A stretch of 64,000 bases of DNA, taken from Pycnopodia helianthoides (Eukaryota > Echinodermata > Asteroidea > Forcipulatida > Asteriidae). Of the stretch, positions 50,374-63,221 are shown piece after piece; within the stretch, counting starts at the first letter, position 1, and the number at the start of each line of letters is the position of its first letter. Under the pieces are notes generated by a model. The model did no database searches and had not been told where the DNA came from. It saw only the letters and a program-made list of their open reading frames with translations. The position numbers and the translations under genes were made by a program. The stretch lies in assembly GCA_032158295.1 (NCBI GenBank), contig CM063256.1, forward strand, positions 13,314,953 through 13,378,952. The letters are read 5' to 3'.

Positions 50374-51721
50374 GAAGGACACGGCCTTCCTCAATCCAAA
50401 TGATTCCGGTGTCGGGGCGGAATCTTTACTGGCAGAGCCTCTTTTAATAGAGTCCAACAATGGGGAAAATTGAAAGAGAATGCAAATCAAGTGGACTGAG
50501 TAGTAATGATGAAGAGATTGGGCATAACATTGGAGGGTTTGGTGTGGTGGGGGATGTTAGCCGCTTTACAAAAGCACACGTAATCAAGCCAAGGCCCAAG
50601 CTCTTAACTTATACCCGGTACCCATCCTGGTATGAAAGTGAGCCGGTGGAAGATCATGTTATCCCCCCTCGCAACTGACCAAAAAGTACTGGTTCAGTAC
50701 CAAGCTGGATGGCGAGTTACTACATGATGGAAGTAGCCATTCCTGTTATGTTTGCTATTTTCCTTAGCGGCACCATTGAAAAGTTACAGTCGCACGAACG
50801 CCACATTGTTCTCTTTGGAAGTGCTGCGTGTTTATGTTCGCTAAACTTGCAGTGTGTGGGCCCCTGTGATACATTTCAACACTACGTGAAGTGGCAATCT
50901 CTGAAGCACAGTCCCGTTGGTTTTCACGGGCCCTTCGGTAGATTTAATCATTGTAAAGGTGCCGCCCGAGGGCTCGGGGCCCTGGGGCTACTTTTGCCCG
51001 GTGTGTGCTCAGCGTGCCTTGGTATATACCACGGCACTCGGTCCCTGAAAAACCATCCTCATTTAGCTGTGGTTTATCGCCCTTGCTGACTTGAGAGCAA
51101 ACACTAGGCAAGCATCATCTCAATGTGAAAGCACCTCTCAATTAAAATACCCGGCCATTGGGGAGTTAAAAATCAAACTGGCCGGCATTTGACTGTAAGT
51201 CGGCTCCGGCTTCATAGCTCTCCTTTTTTTCCCCCCTCTTTTTTTTCCTCCTTTACTCGTGGCCGATGCCTGCTCTTTTGTCCACCAAAATTGACGACAT
51301 CTTTCAGAAAAAAAATAGCTCGATTAGACGCAGTTAATTTAGCAGAATTTTAGTTGCGTGGGGAGGATGATATTGTTAAAGGGAGTCCTTACGGTTCTCG
51401 TATAACACATTTCAATGGTTGGTTGACAACGATCAGTTAAACATTTAAGCAATTACACTATTTGCATAAGTACTGGCAGCGGCCATGTAACGGAGCAATA
51501 AACATTAATCTGTAGACAAAAACATTGAGAAAATATATGAATTTGAAAAACAGGAAGTTACACACTATAAATAAATACAACAAATATATATTTTTAACTG
51601 TGATTTTTTTTCCCCTCAGTTAAATTGAACATTCATGTCAAACTCAGTTCAGACTTCAAAGAAATGAAATCACTGTGTAAGACGGTGCGAAGTGATAAAA
51701 CACAATGTAATAATAATATAA

Positions 51722-52010
51722 AAAAAAATAAAAGGTATTTATACTGCGCTTTTCCAAAACATGATCAAAGCGCATAACAAAGAAATGGATGAATTAAAAC
51801 AAGCTAGTGCAAATCATAAATCTACAATTTAGGAAAGAGATAAGTTGTAAGTTTTTTCTTAAATGTAACAATACAAGTAGAATTACGGACATTAATTGGG
51901 AGACTGTTCCAAAGTTCAGCAGCAGAGTGTGAGAAGGCGTGTTTGCCATAAGTTAGTCTGGACTAATGTAATTCCCAAGGAGAAGCGACTACTCGTTTTG
52001 TTACAAATAA
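51722..52010 (-). mobile_element. 5'-truncated LINE: ORF2 C-terminus and 3' UTR
   Basis: Read on the minus strand: TYGKHAFSHSAAELWNSLP, then a stretch ending TFKKKLTTYLFPKL and a stop codon whose complement is at 51822-51824. The 3' UTR follows, with an imperfect stem pairing CGCTTT and AAAGCGC-like arms, then GTATAAATACC and an AT-rich tail. Upstream of TYGK an in-frame stop suggests decay. Known: the same C-terminal signature as CR1/L2-type LINEs. It has the same anatomy as the copy at 17728-18010 but is clearly diverged in sequence, so it is a different subfamily or much older. It lies in the presumed AP-2 intron, antisense to the gene. Confidence 0.88.
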
Positions 52011-52497
52011 TTACCTAGAATGTTTGTGTTGAGACTTGACTCACTCCGGGGAGGGGGGAGGGGTTGTAAAATCTCCTCACAGCCAAATTCAACTCGTCCT
52101 TCAACATTACTTTGAGTGCAGAGTTGATGCCCTGCATCATACCGTACAATATCTACAGACTCTTATCTCGTAGTGCAGTGGTAGACTAGTGAATATAATG
52201 GAAAAAGAAGTTTAGGGGCTTATTTTTCCTTGCAACGAGCGCCGCAATTAGCTCTGTAGGCCTGCCGTGTCCACGATGGGTTTCAACAGCGGGATGCTGT
52301 GATAATACTAACCACATTAGAAAATTGTGCAAATCCATGTGCACCTTTCCAAACTTTATCGCTCACGGGGCACCACTAATTCTAACCTAGACTCTTTAGA
52401 TCGTGCTGTGATGTATCATCCAGCATGCGGGGAAAGTTTTGTGTGGGTTTATAATTATGTTCTAATTTCAGTTCTAATGTTTGGTTTGGGAATTTGT

Positions 52498-52506
52498 TGT
52501 GTGTGT

Positions 52507-52546
<40 letters not shown>
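52498..52546. repeat. (GT)n microsatellite
   Basis: GT dinucleotides with one GG interruption, ending in TATATA. Confidence 0.95.
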
Positions 52547-52549
<3 letters not shown>

Positions 52550-53221
52550 ATATAACATCGCCAAGGTACCAGCGAAATAATCTTGCAGACTGTCTCCCGT
52601 CCAATGACATTGTTAGTTGGTACCCCTCGGGGTTCTCGGCATGGACTGGTGTGAAACCAGCATCATTATAATCAGCACACGTCTGGACCAATCTTTGTTA
52701 TGTGTTATCGAATATTGGCCGCTCTTGGGAACAACCCCGGGTTGTGTTTGTAAAAAATTAACGGGTTTTTTTTTTGAAGGAACATTTTTTTTTTATACAA
52801 CGCGAGGCCAAAGCTATAGACTTTCAACTTTTTAAGGTCCTCCTTTTTTTCTATAGTCACCCCGGGTGATGGTGTTAAATGTAAAGGTCGAAGCCGCGAC
52901 TGTAAACATGGTCTTTGTATTCAGTTATAATTAAGTAACGTTCACCATGCCGAATCTGAACTTGCAAGCTTTTAAACAGAACCTGTGTTCAAAGTCCCTT
53001 AACTTGTCGTTCATACTTTCTACTACTACAGATAAACAAGCACTGTGCGCCCTTTTCAAGTAACAATCTCAAGAAGTTAGGTTCAGCAACCACCGCTTGT
53101 ATTTTTTTAGGGAGCACTATAGCCTACAGCATACTTGTTATCTTTTTTTTTAACTCTTACAGATGTGTGACATTTAAGCACCGTTTACTTGGTGCTGTCT
53201 GAGTCTTTGGGGAATATAGTC

Positions 53222-53310
53222 ACATAGGTTAACTGGCTGGGATTCGAACCCAAGACCCCGCATTCTGAATAATCTGAATAATGTGTTTACCTCTAGACTA
53301 CCGACCGTAA
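53222..53310 (-). mobile_element. tRNA-like sequence, probable SINE head
   Basis: On the minus strand GGTAGTCTAGAGGTAAACAC fits a Pol III A box, and GGGTTCGAATCCCAGCC fits a T-arm with a perfect B box (complement at 53239-53250). The spacing between the boxes is stretched by a 9-bp duplication (GAATAATCT/GAATAATGT on the + strand). No acceptor stem closes it. Probably a SINE or tRNA pseudogene. Confidence 0.5.
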
Positions 53311-54561
53311 CCAGTGGCAAGAGGCCATTTTGAATAATAGTGGCGGGTAACGCAAACAATTTAGAATTTCCCCAAAAACAAAACAAACAAAAAACACTTA
53401 AATTCTATAACAATATCGAGCCATGGTTAAGATCTTCGATGTATGGATCGGTCAGTTTTTAGAACGACTTGTTTCTGAAATGCAACTTTGCGAAAGTTTG
53501 ACGTTAATGCCAATTAAAATTTATTGCGAATTCAACTCATTTATAACAAAAAAACCGGCTGCAATTTGATAAGCTGTGCGTTCATTAATAAAGTAGTCGC
53601 AAACCAGGTGCCTCCTGACAGTTGTGTCATCCGGACGTCCACACTAACTAATCAGTGTTGAATACTTACACACGTTTAAAAAAAAAAAGTACCGTCCACA
53701 GTTGACAAGTCTAATTAGTTAGCGTGGCAAAGTAGCACTAGCTAATCAACCTGTCATAAGTGAACAATAAGACGGCTTGCGGTTTTTGAAGCGGTCAGGT
53801 GTTAACGACGTGAAACGAGACTAGTAGCCGTAAAGGGATTTACCGTTTAAAAAGAAGAGCGAAGCCTGGTAGTCGTTATTAGGAAACTATTAAGAGACGT
53901 GTTTTGAATATCACACTTAAAACCACGCAGTGTTTTAGAGCAGTGAGATTTAGTAACTGTTTTTGTTGATTTTTTTTTTTTTTTTTTTTGTAGTGGGGGT
54001 GTGTGGGGGATCAAGCAGAGATTTAGTTCCAATTTGTTCATCAGGGCACTCTCCGGTTAATGAGTAATTCACTTTGTCACTAATTAGTTTACACATAATT
54101 GTGGGGGTTGTTCCAATCAGCTTCATAATGGACACCGATTAAGATCGATTTGTAATTGTATACAAAGCTTAATACGAGGTGTGCACGGCTACTGTCGATA
54201 TAATTACTGCGAATCCCGAATAGGTATTTTGCTTCCCGTATTCGAAAATGGTATTCAACGTCTTAAAAAAGTAAATACCAACATTAACGAAACCCAATCT
54301 GTTGACAAGTCTTCTGTTTAGTCTAATTTAGAACCAGGAAAACAGGTGCATTTTTTAATTACGGACGTGTGAAGACGAGTTGACATCAACTGTCTTAGCG
54401 TAGCTGGGCTTTTCACATTATACACTTTGATTCCAAAAGCATTATAACATTTTGCGTTTTCTTCAAAAGTGCAAGACCAATAATACTTCCATACATGTTT
54501 TGGTATGATTGGATTTCTCGGTTTAAAGGTTAGGTCATAAACTGGTAAATACTCCAACAAA

Positions 54562-54640
54562 ATAATGACCATAAAAACGTACTTGGCGAGAAGCACTGCA
54601 GCTGTTGATGGTATAAACTATATGTCGAGAACGGATTCCC
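54562..54640 (-). mobile_element. Diverged fragment related to MITE family A
   Basis: The segment AATGACCATAAAAACGTACT, followed by TTGG and then GATGGTATAAACTAT, parallels ATGGCAATAAAAACTTACTT and the following GATAGTATAAAGCATT of the copy at 63222-63603, in the same orientation. Only this part of the element is recognisable and no termini were found. It may belong to a sister family. Confidence 0.45.
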
Positions 54641-57600
54641 TTCGAAATGTTATGGTTTGGATAATTTCTCACCTTAATACATTTCCGAGAAGCGATTTGT
54701 GCATGAATATTCGAGGGTCGACTGAAAAAATTCATACTTCCGTGGTGTCCATTCGCGAGTGCTGCGGCCAGAGATGCGGTTGGTACCCGCTGTCACCTCG
54801 CTAAACGTGGACGGATTCGACGTTGTTGATGAAAAGTACCGTGACGGTCGTTTGCTGTTTTCTCAGCAAGTAGACACTGTGTTCAGCTGAAACTTTCACA
54901 GGGTGACCTTTTTTATTGTATCTTCCTCAATAATTTTTCCTATAAATCAGCATTACGTCGACAAAGACCAATCTATGGCCCCCACCTTTAATGCACGAGA
55001 ATGGTGGTGTGCCTCAACAATCATTGCCACTCGGGTTGATCTCTCTGGGCTGGCACAGTTTACGATCATGACAAAAACCGGGTGTAGAGGGCCTGTCAGG
55101 AAACTTCAGATATTATCATCTTGTTATGTTAGTGATTGATCCTAAGGGTTTCATTGTGGACGATCAATAGGCCATTATATCTAGCTGCCATCACATCTGT
55201 CTTGTTTCCTGTGTGCAATAACAACCCCCTCATACAGTTACTCATCAAACCTTTTTTAAAAAAAAAGGGGGCCAGACTATGTTTGCCCCCATCCAGCCTC
55301 GGTTTGAGTGCATTGTTTTGAATGGAGGAGGGGGGGATGCCAGACGGCTGCACCGTGCAGGAGAAGTGAGATGGTATCCAAGCTTCATTTTTTCGTGAAG
55401 ATGACATACTTTGTCAATTTCAAAGCTAAGAATCACCGAATGACAGCAATGTCTTCAACATCAATTGAACATTAGTCATTCCTATCGCACGTGGAACTGT
55501 GGTTGGGCGTGAAAATTCAGCTTGAAATATGATAACACATCGGAAAGTTTCTCTTAAATATCTTTATATATACATTTTAAACTTTGCCCAATTTGCGGCT
55601 ATTAAGAGGAAGCGATCACTCATCGTTGATTTCTCTTACGTCCGCTATGCAGGGGAAGTAATGCTGGCAGGATTCAGAGCTGTCCTCCGGGCACATTTTG
55701 CATCACTTGCCCTTTTTGATGGTGGCTTCCTTAGTTCGGTTTTGAACTTGCCTTTTTTTCTCTCTTTTGGTCGACCACTTTCACCTTTTAGTTTTAGAGC
55801 CCCCTTAGAGCAAAATCGAACTGATGGTTAGTTTTTTGTAAGTGTTTATTTGGTTGGTTGTAAAGAAAAACGAAACATGTATATAGAAGTATCCAATACG
55901 TTTCAGTGTACAGTTCAAAATGATTTATTTAACCATATTATTTAAGGACAAATCCGTTTCGGTATAAACCATTCGGGGATCGGGTTTGGAGCCGGCAGTG
56001 GCCAAACAATTGGGGAGTTCAGTTGGGACAACAGCCAGAATCTTTAATGGTCACTAATTAGTCCCGAAACGGCTTTCTCAGCCCAACCATTTGGTGCAAT
56101 AGTTTGTCAAGTCGAATCTGTGACTGTATAGCCATGGGTGGTGAAGAAACAGGAAATGCCTCGTCCAGTAGTGGCAGATGGATCAGGCCTACATTTCGAT
56201 GCGGAAGACAATCGTGGTGGTTATTTTTGATGCCGTGATTTTCAACTCATGCGCGGGGGTTTAACATTTTTAGGCTTACCGGCCTCCCACTCAAAGAAAA
56301 AAAAACATAGGCCTACCGTGTATTTTCCTAAGGAATATGGATTATGTTTTTGCCAATAGACCGTTGTGATTATTTATTATATCGTGATTTAACCTCCATA
56401 CGTTCAACGTTTTGAGTTAAAAACAGCCACTGGCTCATGCTCTGAACAAAAATCATTGAACACAAGTTGTGAAGTGATTTCGTGTACATTTCTACAAGAA
56501 TTCCGTGGCAGTTTTTTCAATTTTCCGCCTATGCAAAAAAGAAGAAGAAGAGAAGACTGGATATTCGGATAGCATTTCAATATTCGTCACAAGAGCTGTC
56601 ATGATGATTTGATTTGAAAGTTTTGACAGTATATTAGGATGATTAATTGCAACAGAGTGCGTTCACCATTTTTTGACTAACGGGAAGAAACAGGCGACCA
56701 CCACATCCCAGGTCATTAACCCATGGCAACGTGTCAGGGGGAAGTCTGGGTATCAAACAAGGCATAAGCCGTATCAAAATATGGACTGCAATGACAGGCG
56801 TTTTTTTTTTTATATATATATTTTTTTTATTCTACATATGTCTAGACTATTTTCACAATAAATCACAGAGCGACGACGGACGTCCACTTCCCTATTCTGA
56901 TTGGGGGGCCAAGTCATGTAAAGTGCAACGGGAGCAGTTGCCCCCTCGTTGCCCCCTGTCCGATTAAGGTCGTGGATCTAGTATAAACCTTGGGGGACTA
57001 TAGGAAAGACAAATGGCTTATCGAGTGGACCCACAGTATGAGTGATCCAATGCTATATTTTAATCATCAGAAGCCGACGAGTCTTGCACCCCGTACCCAC
57101 ACTGTACCTCACACACTGGGTTATCATACACTCCATGCGGTGGTCGTCTTAATAGTCGGGAGACTCGCCTAAAATGAGTGGGGGATAATAACGTCTACAA
57201 CAAAAGTGTTATTTTTACACCGGTGTGGGTTTTTTTTTTTTTTTTAGACCTGTGTAATTTTGTACACCCCATGGTTCGGAGAGTCGTGTTAGAGTACCGT
57301 ACTCGGTCATAAACTTGAAGAACAGTGCATGTTAACAGTGACTACCCGCGTTGTTATGTCGAGGCATGGTCGTAGAAAAGCTACATACCAATGAAATGGA
57401 GACCTAGCTGTAATTTTTTCAAGTCCCTTTTTTGTAATCTCCTTTTTGTATTTTTTTTGTAATTTTTTGATCTTTAGAAAAAAATAATTTGTGATCATTC
57501 AAAGTTGTTGGACAAATCCGTCTGTGACGCTGCACTTGCAGTCGAATGCATCATACGCTGTATGTTGTCATCATTTATTTCCATTCTGACACGGTTAACA

Positions 57601-60600
57601 TTTCGTTGCGTGGGACGCAGTCGGCCTCCGTGCAACATTGACACATTACTCTTCAGTAATGTTCCGTAACATGTTTTCCCTTTTTTTTTTTTTTATGCAA
57701 GCCGTTTTCTACGACTCCGTAATTAGTAAGTATGTGATAGAGAAACGAAATCCTACCGAAAGGGGTTCCCTTACAAGTTTGCCCAAGCAGCATGACTTCC
57801 TCGTGAGATTTCCTCTGACATTTTCAAAAAGGCTTGTTCGTCGAGAATTTCTCCGTGGGTTTATTTCTTCTCGCAGTGCAAAACGCATTTCCTCGATTGT
57901 GTCTGCGAGTGTAAAAAAATAAATAAAAAATAAAAAAAAGACACGTATAAAATATCAGTGTTATTATTCAGTTATTTGAACTTATTATTAAAGCTATTAT
58001 ATTACTTTGTTGTCAGTTCAAGAATTTGATCTTCTTGCGTGCTGTCTTCTAATCTAGAAAAATGTGCACGTACAAATCAAACGCTTGTATTAATCTACTG
58101 TTTCTGAAGTTATGACGTTTGTTGCTTTTGTCAACACCAATGACAAGAAAACATACAACGAGAAGACATAGCCTATAGCGTAGATAACGAAGGTTAAATA
58201 CTGTAGTATGAAGTCCATAGGCAACGATGATTTACTGTGGTTCATGTGTGTGTGTTTGTTTGTATGTGATGACTACGTCAGATTTAAAACAATGACATCA
58301 ATGAGTCTAGACTCTCACAATTAAAAGAGGCCTTATTCACAGTAACGATCAGATATTTTTTTTTTTTTTAAGCAATGTGTAATCTGAATAATGTAAACAC
58401 GGACAAATTTATAATTGCAGGGCTACTTAGTGCAGAAATACCGAAGCTTAGGAAATCAAAAAGGGGGCACTGGGTTTGGACAAACGAAGTGCGTGGATAG
58501 ACAAGAAAGAATGAACAATGACAACAAGGGAATTACCGAGTTAGATTAATACTGTAAATCTGGAACTTTCGTGGATAAAGAACCATTCTTGCCAGAAAAA
58601 AAAATTGTTAACCTGAAGTGAACTCCCGGTGTTCTGCGAAACTCATTACGCCACCTACGCGGTAAGAGGACACAGGACCCTTGACGGGACCTGACGGGGT
58701 CCCCCGCGCGCTCAACCCGATGCCCCGCTCTCAGCTTGTGACCGGCAAAGTCTTCCCCGTTACCGGGGATAAAAGAGGTCTTTGACCAGCGCGTCGTGCT
58801 GCAGGTTGGACGGGGAGATTTGCCGGGTTAACCCCGATGGTTCGAAGGGATCTTCGTCTGTCAGTACCCTGGCAGGCCTCGGGAGTCTGGTGGAACGCGT
58901 TCGGCTGCATTGAAAGTCCTTTTTTGTGTGAATTCGCCAAGAAAGAGAAGAAGGGAAGAAGAAAGAAAAAAAGAATTGGAAGGTTGTGCGTGTACTCGAT
59001 GGAATGTTCGCGGTTTTAAGACCTGAAAGACAAATAATGTTTAACACGCCAGGAGGAATTTGCAGAAAATTCACATATGCTTTTGTGGGAGAATGACACA
59101 TTTTATTACCATTAAAAAAAAACCTTTTGAACAAGATAGCTTCTGAAAGAGGGGCCAATACTTCAAATTGTTGTTTAATGACTGAACTCGACGGCAAAGT
59201 TCGGCTTTTTCTTTTTTCTTCGTGGCATTAACTTTCACTAGTAAATCACCAGGACTCAATCAGTGCACTCACGCTGTTTGCCTGATGTTCAACACACAAT
59301 ACTTTCTCATTATTTGAACTCACCATCCAACCAGCTTGTGAAAAAAAAATAATAATAATTCATAACGTTGGGTGAGCTCGTTGGTGTTATAAAAAAACAA
59401 ACACAAACGGGGTTTTGGGGTCAGGGATTGTGCCCGTTCATGAGTGTCTAGATTTCGATTGTGGCAACCGAAATAAACGGTTGTTTATTTTAAGGGGTTT
59501 TCAAATGCTATTCCACGACTTGGACAGGCATGCCAGATGAACATTGGTCCCTATGGAGGATTTGGAACTAGTGTGGACTTCATAATCGGTGAACTTTCAA
59601 ATTTTAACAAATTGGTTGTGTTTCGATAATAATTACAGTTCCTGATTTGCTTTTCTCCACCGTAGTAGTAGTGCGGGATAAGATCAGGTTTCCTACGGTC
59701 TCGATCTTCTTCTGTTCTCGTACCCAAACCTCCTCATGATTGCAATTACTATAAATGCCCCCCATGCCGACATTTGCATCTTTGTTGCTGTGAATTCCCT
59801 ACTCCCCCATTTGTGATTGATTGAATCTATCCCCCGTCCATGCATTTAAATGTCACCAGAGACGCTCCAGCCAAGTCCACCAGTTTTCCCCCTCCTCCCC
59901 CCCCCCATCAGCCCCGCACTCTAATTAACAAACCAGAATCCATAATGCATTGACTTTATGATTAATGAGTCATTATATCTGTTTCAAAGTCAGTGTTCCC
60001 CGGAATTTGTTTTTCTCACTGCAGATTCCATCGGAATCTCCGGGGGATTTTACACACACACACGCCGCGATTGTGGAGAGTACGAAATGCTCATTCACGC
60101 TGGCGTGCATTTTTTAAAAGCCAGCATTATTCAAGATTACGGTCCAGTGAAAGCTTTGCGCCACTGATATCGAACTCCCTTCCCATCTGCCAAATGTGGG
60201 CTGTCCTGCGTTTGTTTTATTTATTTATATATATAGATATATCTACTTTTTTTGTCTTTTTCTTTTTTGCGCCAAAATGTTCCCGCCATCCACCGGATGG
60301 GCTCACAGCTCCAAAGCCCCGTAATCCTACTTGATATAACGCACTCTGCCGTTCCGCCTTCACTATTTTATCCATTTTCTCTCGGTGATTTCTAGCCGCC
60401 ACTGCATTTACTACAACCCTCTTTATCTACACCAGATCATCCCTTCTCTTCGAGTTGTAATGATGCCTCATCCGAAAGGTGCAGGGTTTTTTTTTTTTTT
60501 TTTAATAAGTAAATTTATTTCGGTCCATAAAATTCGCATTTCCAAAAGTTCCATTGGTAAAAAAAAATCGTCAATGTTTGCTCGGAAATAAATCCGTCTT

Positions 60601-62868
60601 TAAAGGAAACTTTCGATTGGAAAGGTAGAAGAAGAAGAAGAAAGAAAGAAAGAACTAAGAGAAATAAATGAGAACCTAAATAAGCATTTGCAAATTGGAT
60701 TTAATCAATGCCCAATTCTCTCGAATCTCAGCGACGGGTTAATTATTGTCCCCCGTTTGTTTTTGGAGAATTCCCGGGCGTCATATTTGGTTCTCTGGTC
60801 ATGAGTGTTTACGGCTCCAAAATCCATACTGTTGTCAAGATCGCAGCATAAAAGCCCTTCGATTTTTGTCGGTAGTCCGATCCTTTCTTCTTCTTTTAGA
60901 CAAATTTAGCCGGATTCATGACCGCTTGATTTCCAACCGGAAAGATGATTTTAGCTTCGATTTTTTTTTGTAGCCGTCTATGGGGACACTGTGTGGCACA
61001 AAGCACCACACCGGGATGGTTTTACCGATACCCCGCTATATAAAGGCAGATGTTTTCCCAGATCGCATTCCAATAAATTTGGGGCAGAGAACGAAAATCA
61101 AGAATGGGAGGGAAAAATTTGTAAAATCAGATTAGAAGTGTTTATTATTGAACGTCAAATTGAAGCACGTCTATGGTCTCAGGAAGCCGGGTGTTTATTA
61201 CCAAATTACGGCGGGTCTTCACTGCTTTGTAACTCGTTTATAATTTCAGCATGTTGTACTTGCGTGCGGAATTGGCGCCAAAGAAAACATCAAAAAATGT
61301 GCGGATATTTTTGTTTCTTTATTATGCAAGGTTCCACAGTTGATATAGCCTGCTCATATGTATATATATATTTGCCACGAAATAGAAGAATCCGAATCGT
61401 CAAGATGACCAAGCGGGGAAACTGGCTGAGTATATAAATCAAATTGTGTGGATTACTGGAGAAACAAAATCGCATGCAAGATTTGTTCTTGTCATCCCTG
61501 GCCACTCTCGAAGTATTGCCAGGTTGGTATTGGCATCACGCGCAGTCCGGGTAAATGCAGCCCGATGTCACTGCGAATTTGCACCGATATTGCATGGTGT
61601 AACGTCATAACTAAGTGAGCGTTTTATGGGGATAAATCAAAACGGCGCCATAGAGAGTCCAATGACCGTTGCTATGCTCGTATATGTCAACTCTGCGCAG
61701 ACAAGATGGCCGCCTCCTGGCCTCTCGGTTCCCCAATGAGGGAAACTCTACCCACGTTGATGAAAAGTTGGTGGAGTTTTTACCCTGTCGTCGTCTGGCC
61801 AGATAAGGCCTATATCTCTCAAACTGAAATGTTAGGTTGGTGGATTCCCCCACGACTCGCAGATCGATCTGCCCGGGGCATATTCGTCCCATGCTGGGCC
61901 CCTGAGCTCGTAATCACTGCAGGGTGGAGGCATGGACAACACTGGGACGCAAGAAAAAAACGAAGGCATTCATTACCTGGACATCCAGGGCGTAGGTCAT
62001 TCTCTGTCAACGAAACCTATGTCTAAGATATCACAATATACTGAGGTTAATTTAAAACACAGACTAACAAACGCTACAAGCGAATCAATTCAATCATTGT
62101 GCCGTCTTAACACACACCAAAACATTTTGTTAGTGTACACTATAACGATGGTTTGCTTACTTGCGTATCAATGTCATTGCTCCCAAAGTCATAACACTGT
62201 GGCTATCCCTGTCAGGTTCCCTACTCACCACTGATGAAGATGGCTCTCATTCTCATTTCATGAAAAGGGACCATACTGTTGTTGTTTTTTCTCGTCTGGG
62301 ATTGGCTGAAAAGCACCACGATAAGGATTTTAAGAATTTTAGAACTTGAATCGTTGTAAACAAACGTCGCTATACTGAGCATGCACCTCGCTTTACAGCG
62401 TCAATCAACCTTAACCGACAAACGCGAATTAGTCCCTGTAAACGAGTCTCAATCATACTGAAGTTCAAAATAGCTGGGAAGTACAACTTTCCCCCTGTGG
62501 AATTTCTCCTTCTGGTTTTGAGAGGAAGTTTTGAGAAGGAAATTGAAAATTGTGACTCAGAAAGAAACCATCCACAGGTGGGGGGAGTTGGACGGGAACT
62601 ACTCATTGTCTCTGCGGTCTGACAGAGATGGATCTACTGCGGCGTCCCAAAAAAAAAAAGGGTCCACGGAAAAATTGTTTTCAGGTGAGATATTTTAACC
62701 GTTATCCCTTACTACGCGCCTGTGCACACTTGCGCGTGGTGACAGGTGATCGCGAATGTCAAACGGGGGGGGGGGGGCGACTCATTTATGAAAAGAAGGC
62801 TTACATGAATACAAAACGGGTCACTCTCAAAAGAATGAGGTCATTACATTTCGAGGAAACAAAACCAC

Positions 62869-62896
62869 ACAAACAAACAAACAAACAAACAAACAA
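62869..62896. repeat. (CAAA)n microsatellite
   Basis: About seven CAAA units. Confidence 0.95.
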
Positions 62897-63221
62897 GCGA
62901 GGAGAGGTCATTGATCATGCGCATTTTAGACTTGTCACGTTTAACTCATAATTATGCAAACAAGTTCCACCGATGCAGGATAACGATTGGATTGGCTATA
63001 AAGTGGACATTAGACCAAGCAACCAAACACAAGGCTCCCTTCAGAATCTCGTGATCTGCAAACCGCCGTTCACGCATACGCTTAATGTAGGTCGCAGGTC
63101 AGTGCACATGCGCATTCCTCACGTGACTGTCGGTGTTCTCTGAAGGACGTAAGCGTACTCTGAGAGTGAACTAAAAAATACTTTAAGAAATAGCCGTGTT
63201 AGTCTGATAGATAAAACAAGG

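Larger units (their letters stand above)
38021..51720 (+). other. AP-2 intron 2, proximal part; no exon recognised
   Basis: Starts with the donor GTAAGC. I looked for the short DQ(T/S)VIKK-type exon and for the basic and helix-span-helix exons and found none. Contents are simple repeats: a G-run near 38396, (GTT)n at 39331-39437, (TTTTC)n and G-run at 41993-42029, (TC)n at 43603-43667, poly(A) at 44933 and 44997, CT-tracts at 45241 and 48289, and a C-run at 49420. There is a block dense in TAACAC/GTGTTA at 41747-41965 and a 14-bp palindrome at 50360. The rest is unique-looking AT-rich DNA with nothing I can name. Confidence 0.55.
52011..63150 (+). other. AP-2 intron 2, distal part; no exon recognised
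   Basis: Continues without any AP-2 coding similarity. Contains (GT)n at 52498-52546, a tRNA-like SINE head at 53222-53310, a T-run then G-rich stretch at 53970-54010, homeodomain-type sites at 54055-54100, a diverged MITE fragment at about 54562, a CpG-richer block at about 58625-58880 and (CAAA)n at 62869-62896. It is called intron only because the AP-2 gene must continue to the right of exon 2 and nothing coding intervenes. It could in principle include nested genes I do not recognise. Confidence 0.5.

Noticed and set aside
53222..53310. Functional tRNA gene
   Set aside because: A and B boxes are present, but no closed acceptor stem and a duplicated insert between them. Kept only as a SINE or pseudogene-like feature.
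60130..60190. Fourth LINE C-terminus (FAPLISNSLPIC on the + strand)
   Set aside because: The key Trp is missing, there is no following FK..L motif and an AT microsatellite follows at once. Too weak to annotate.
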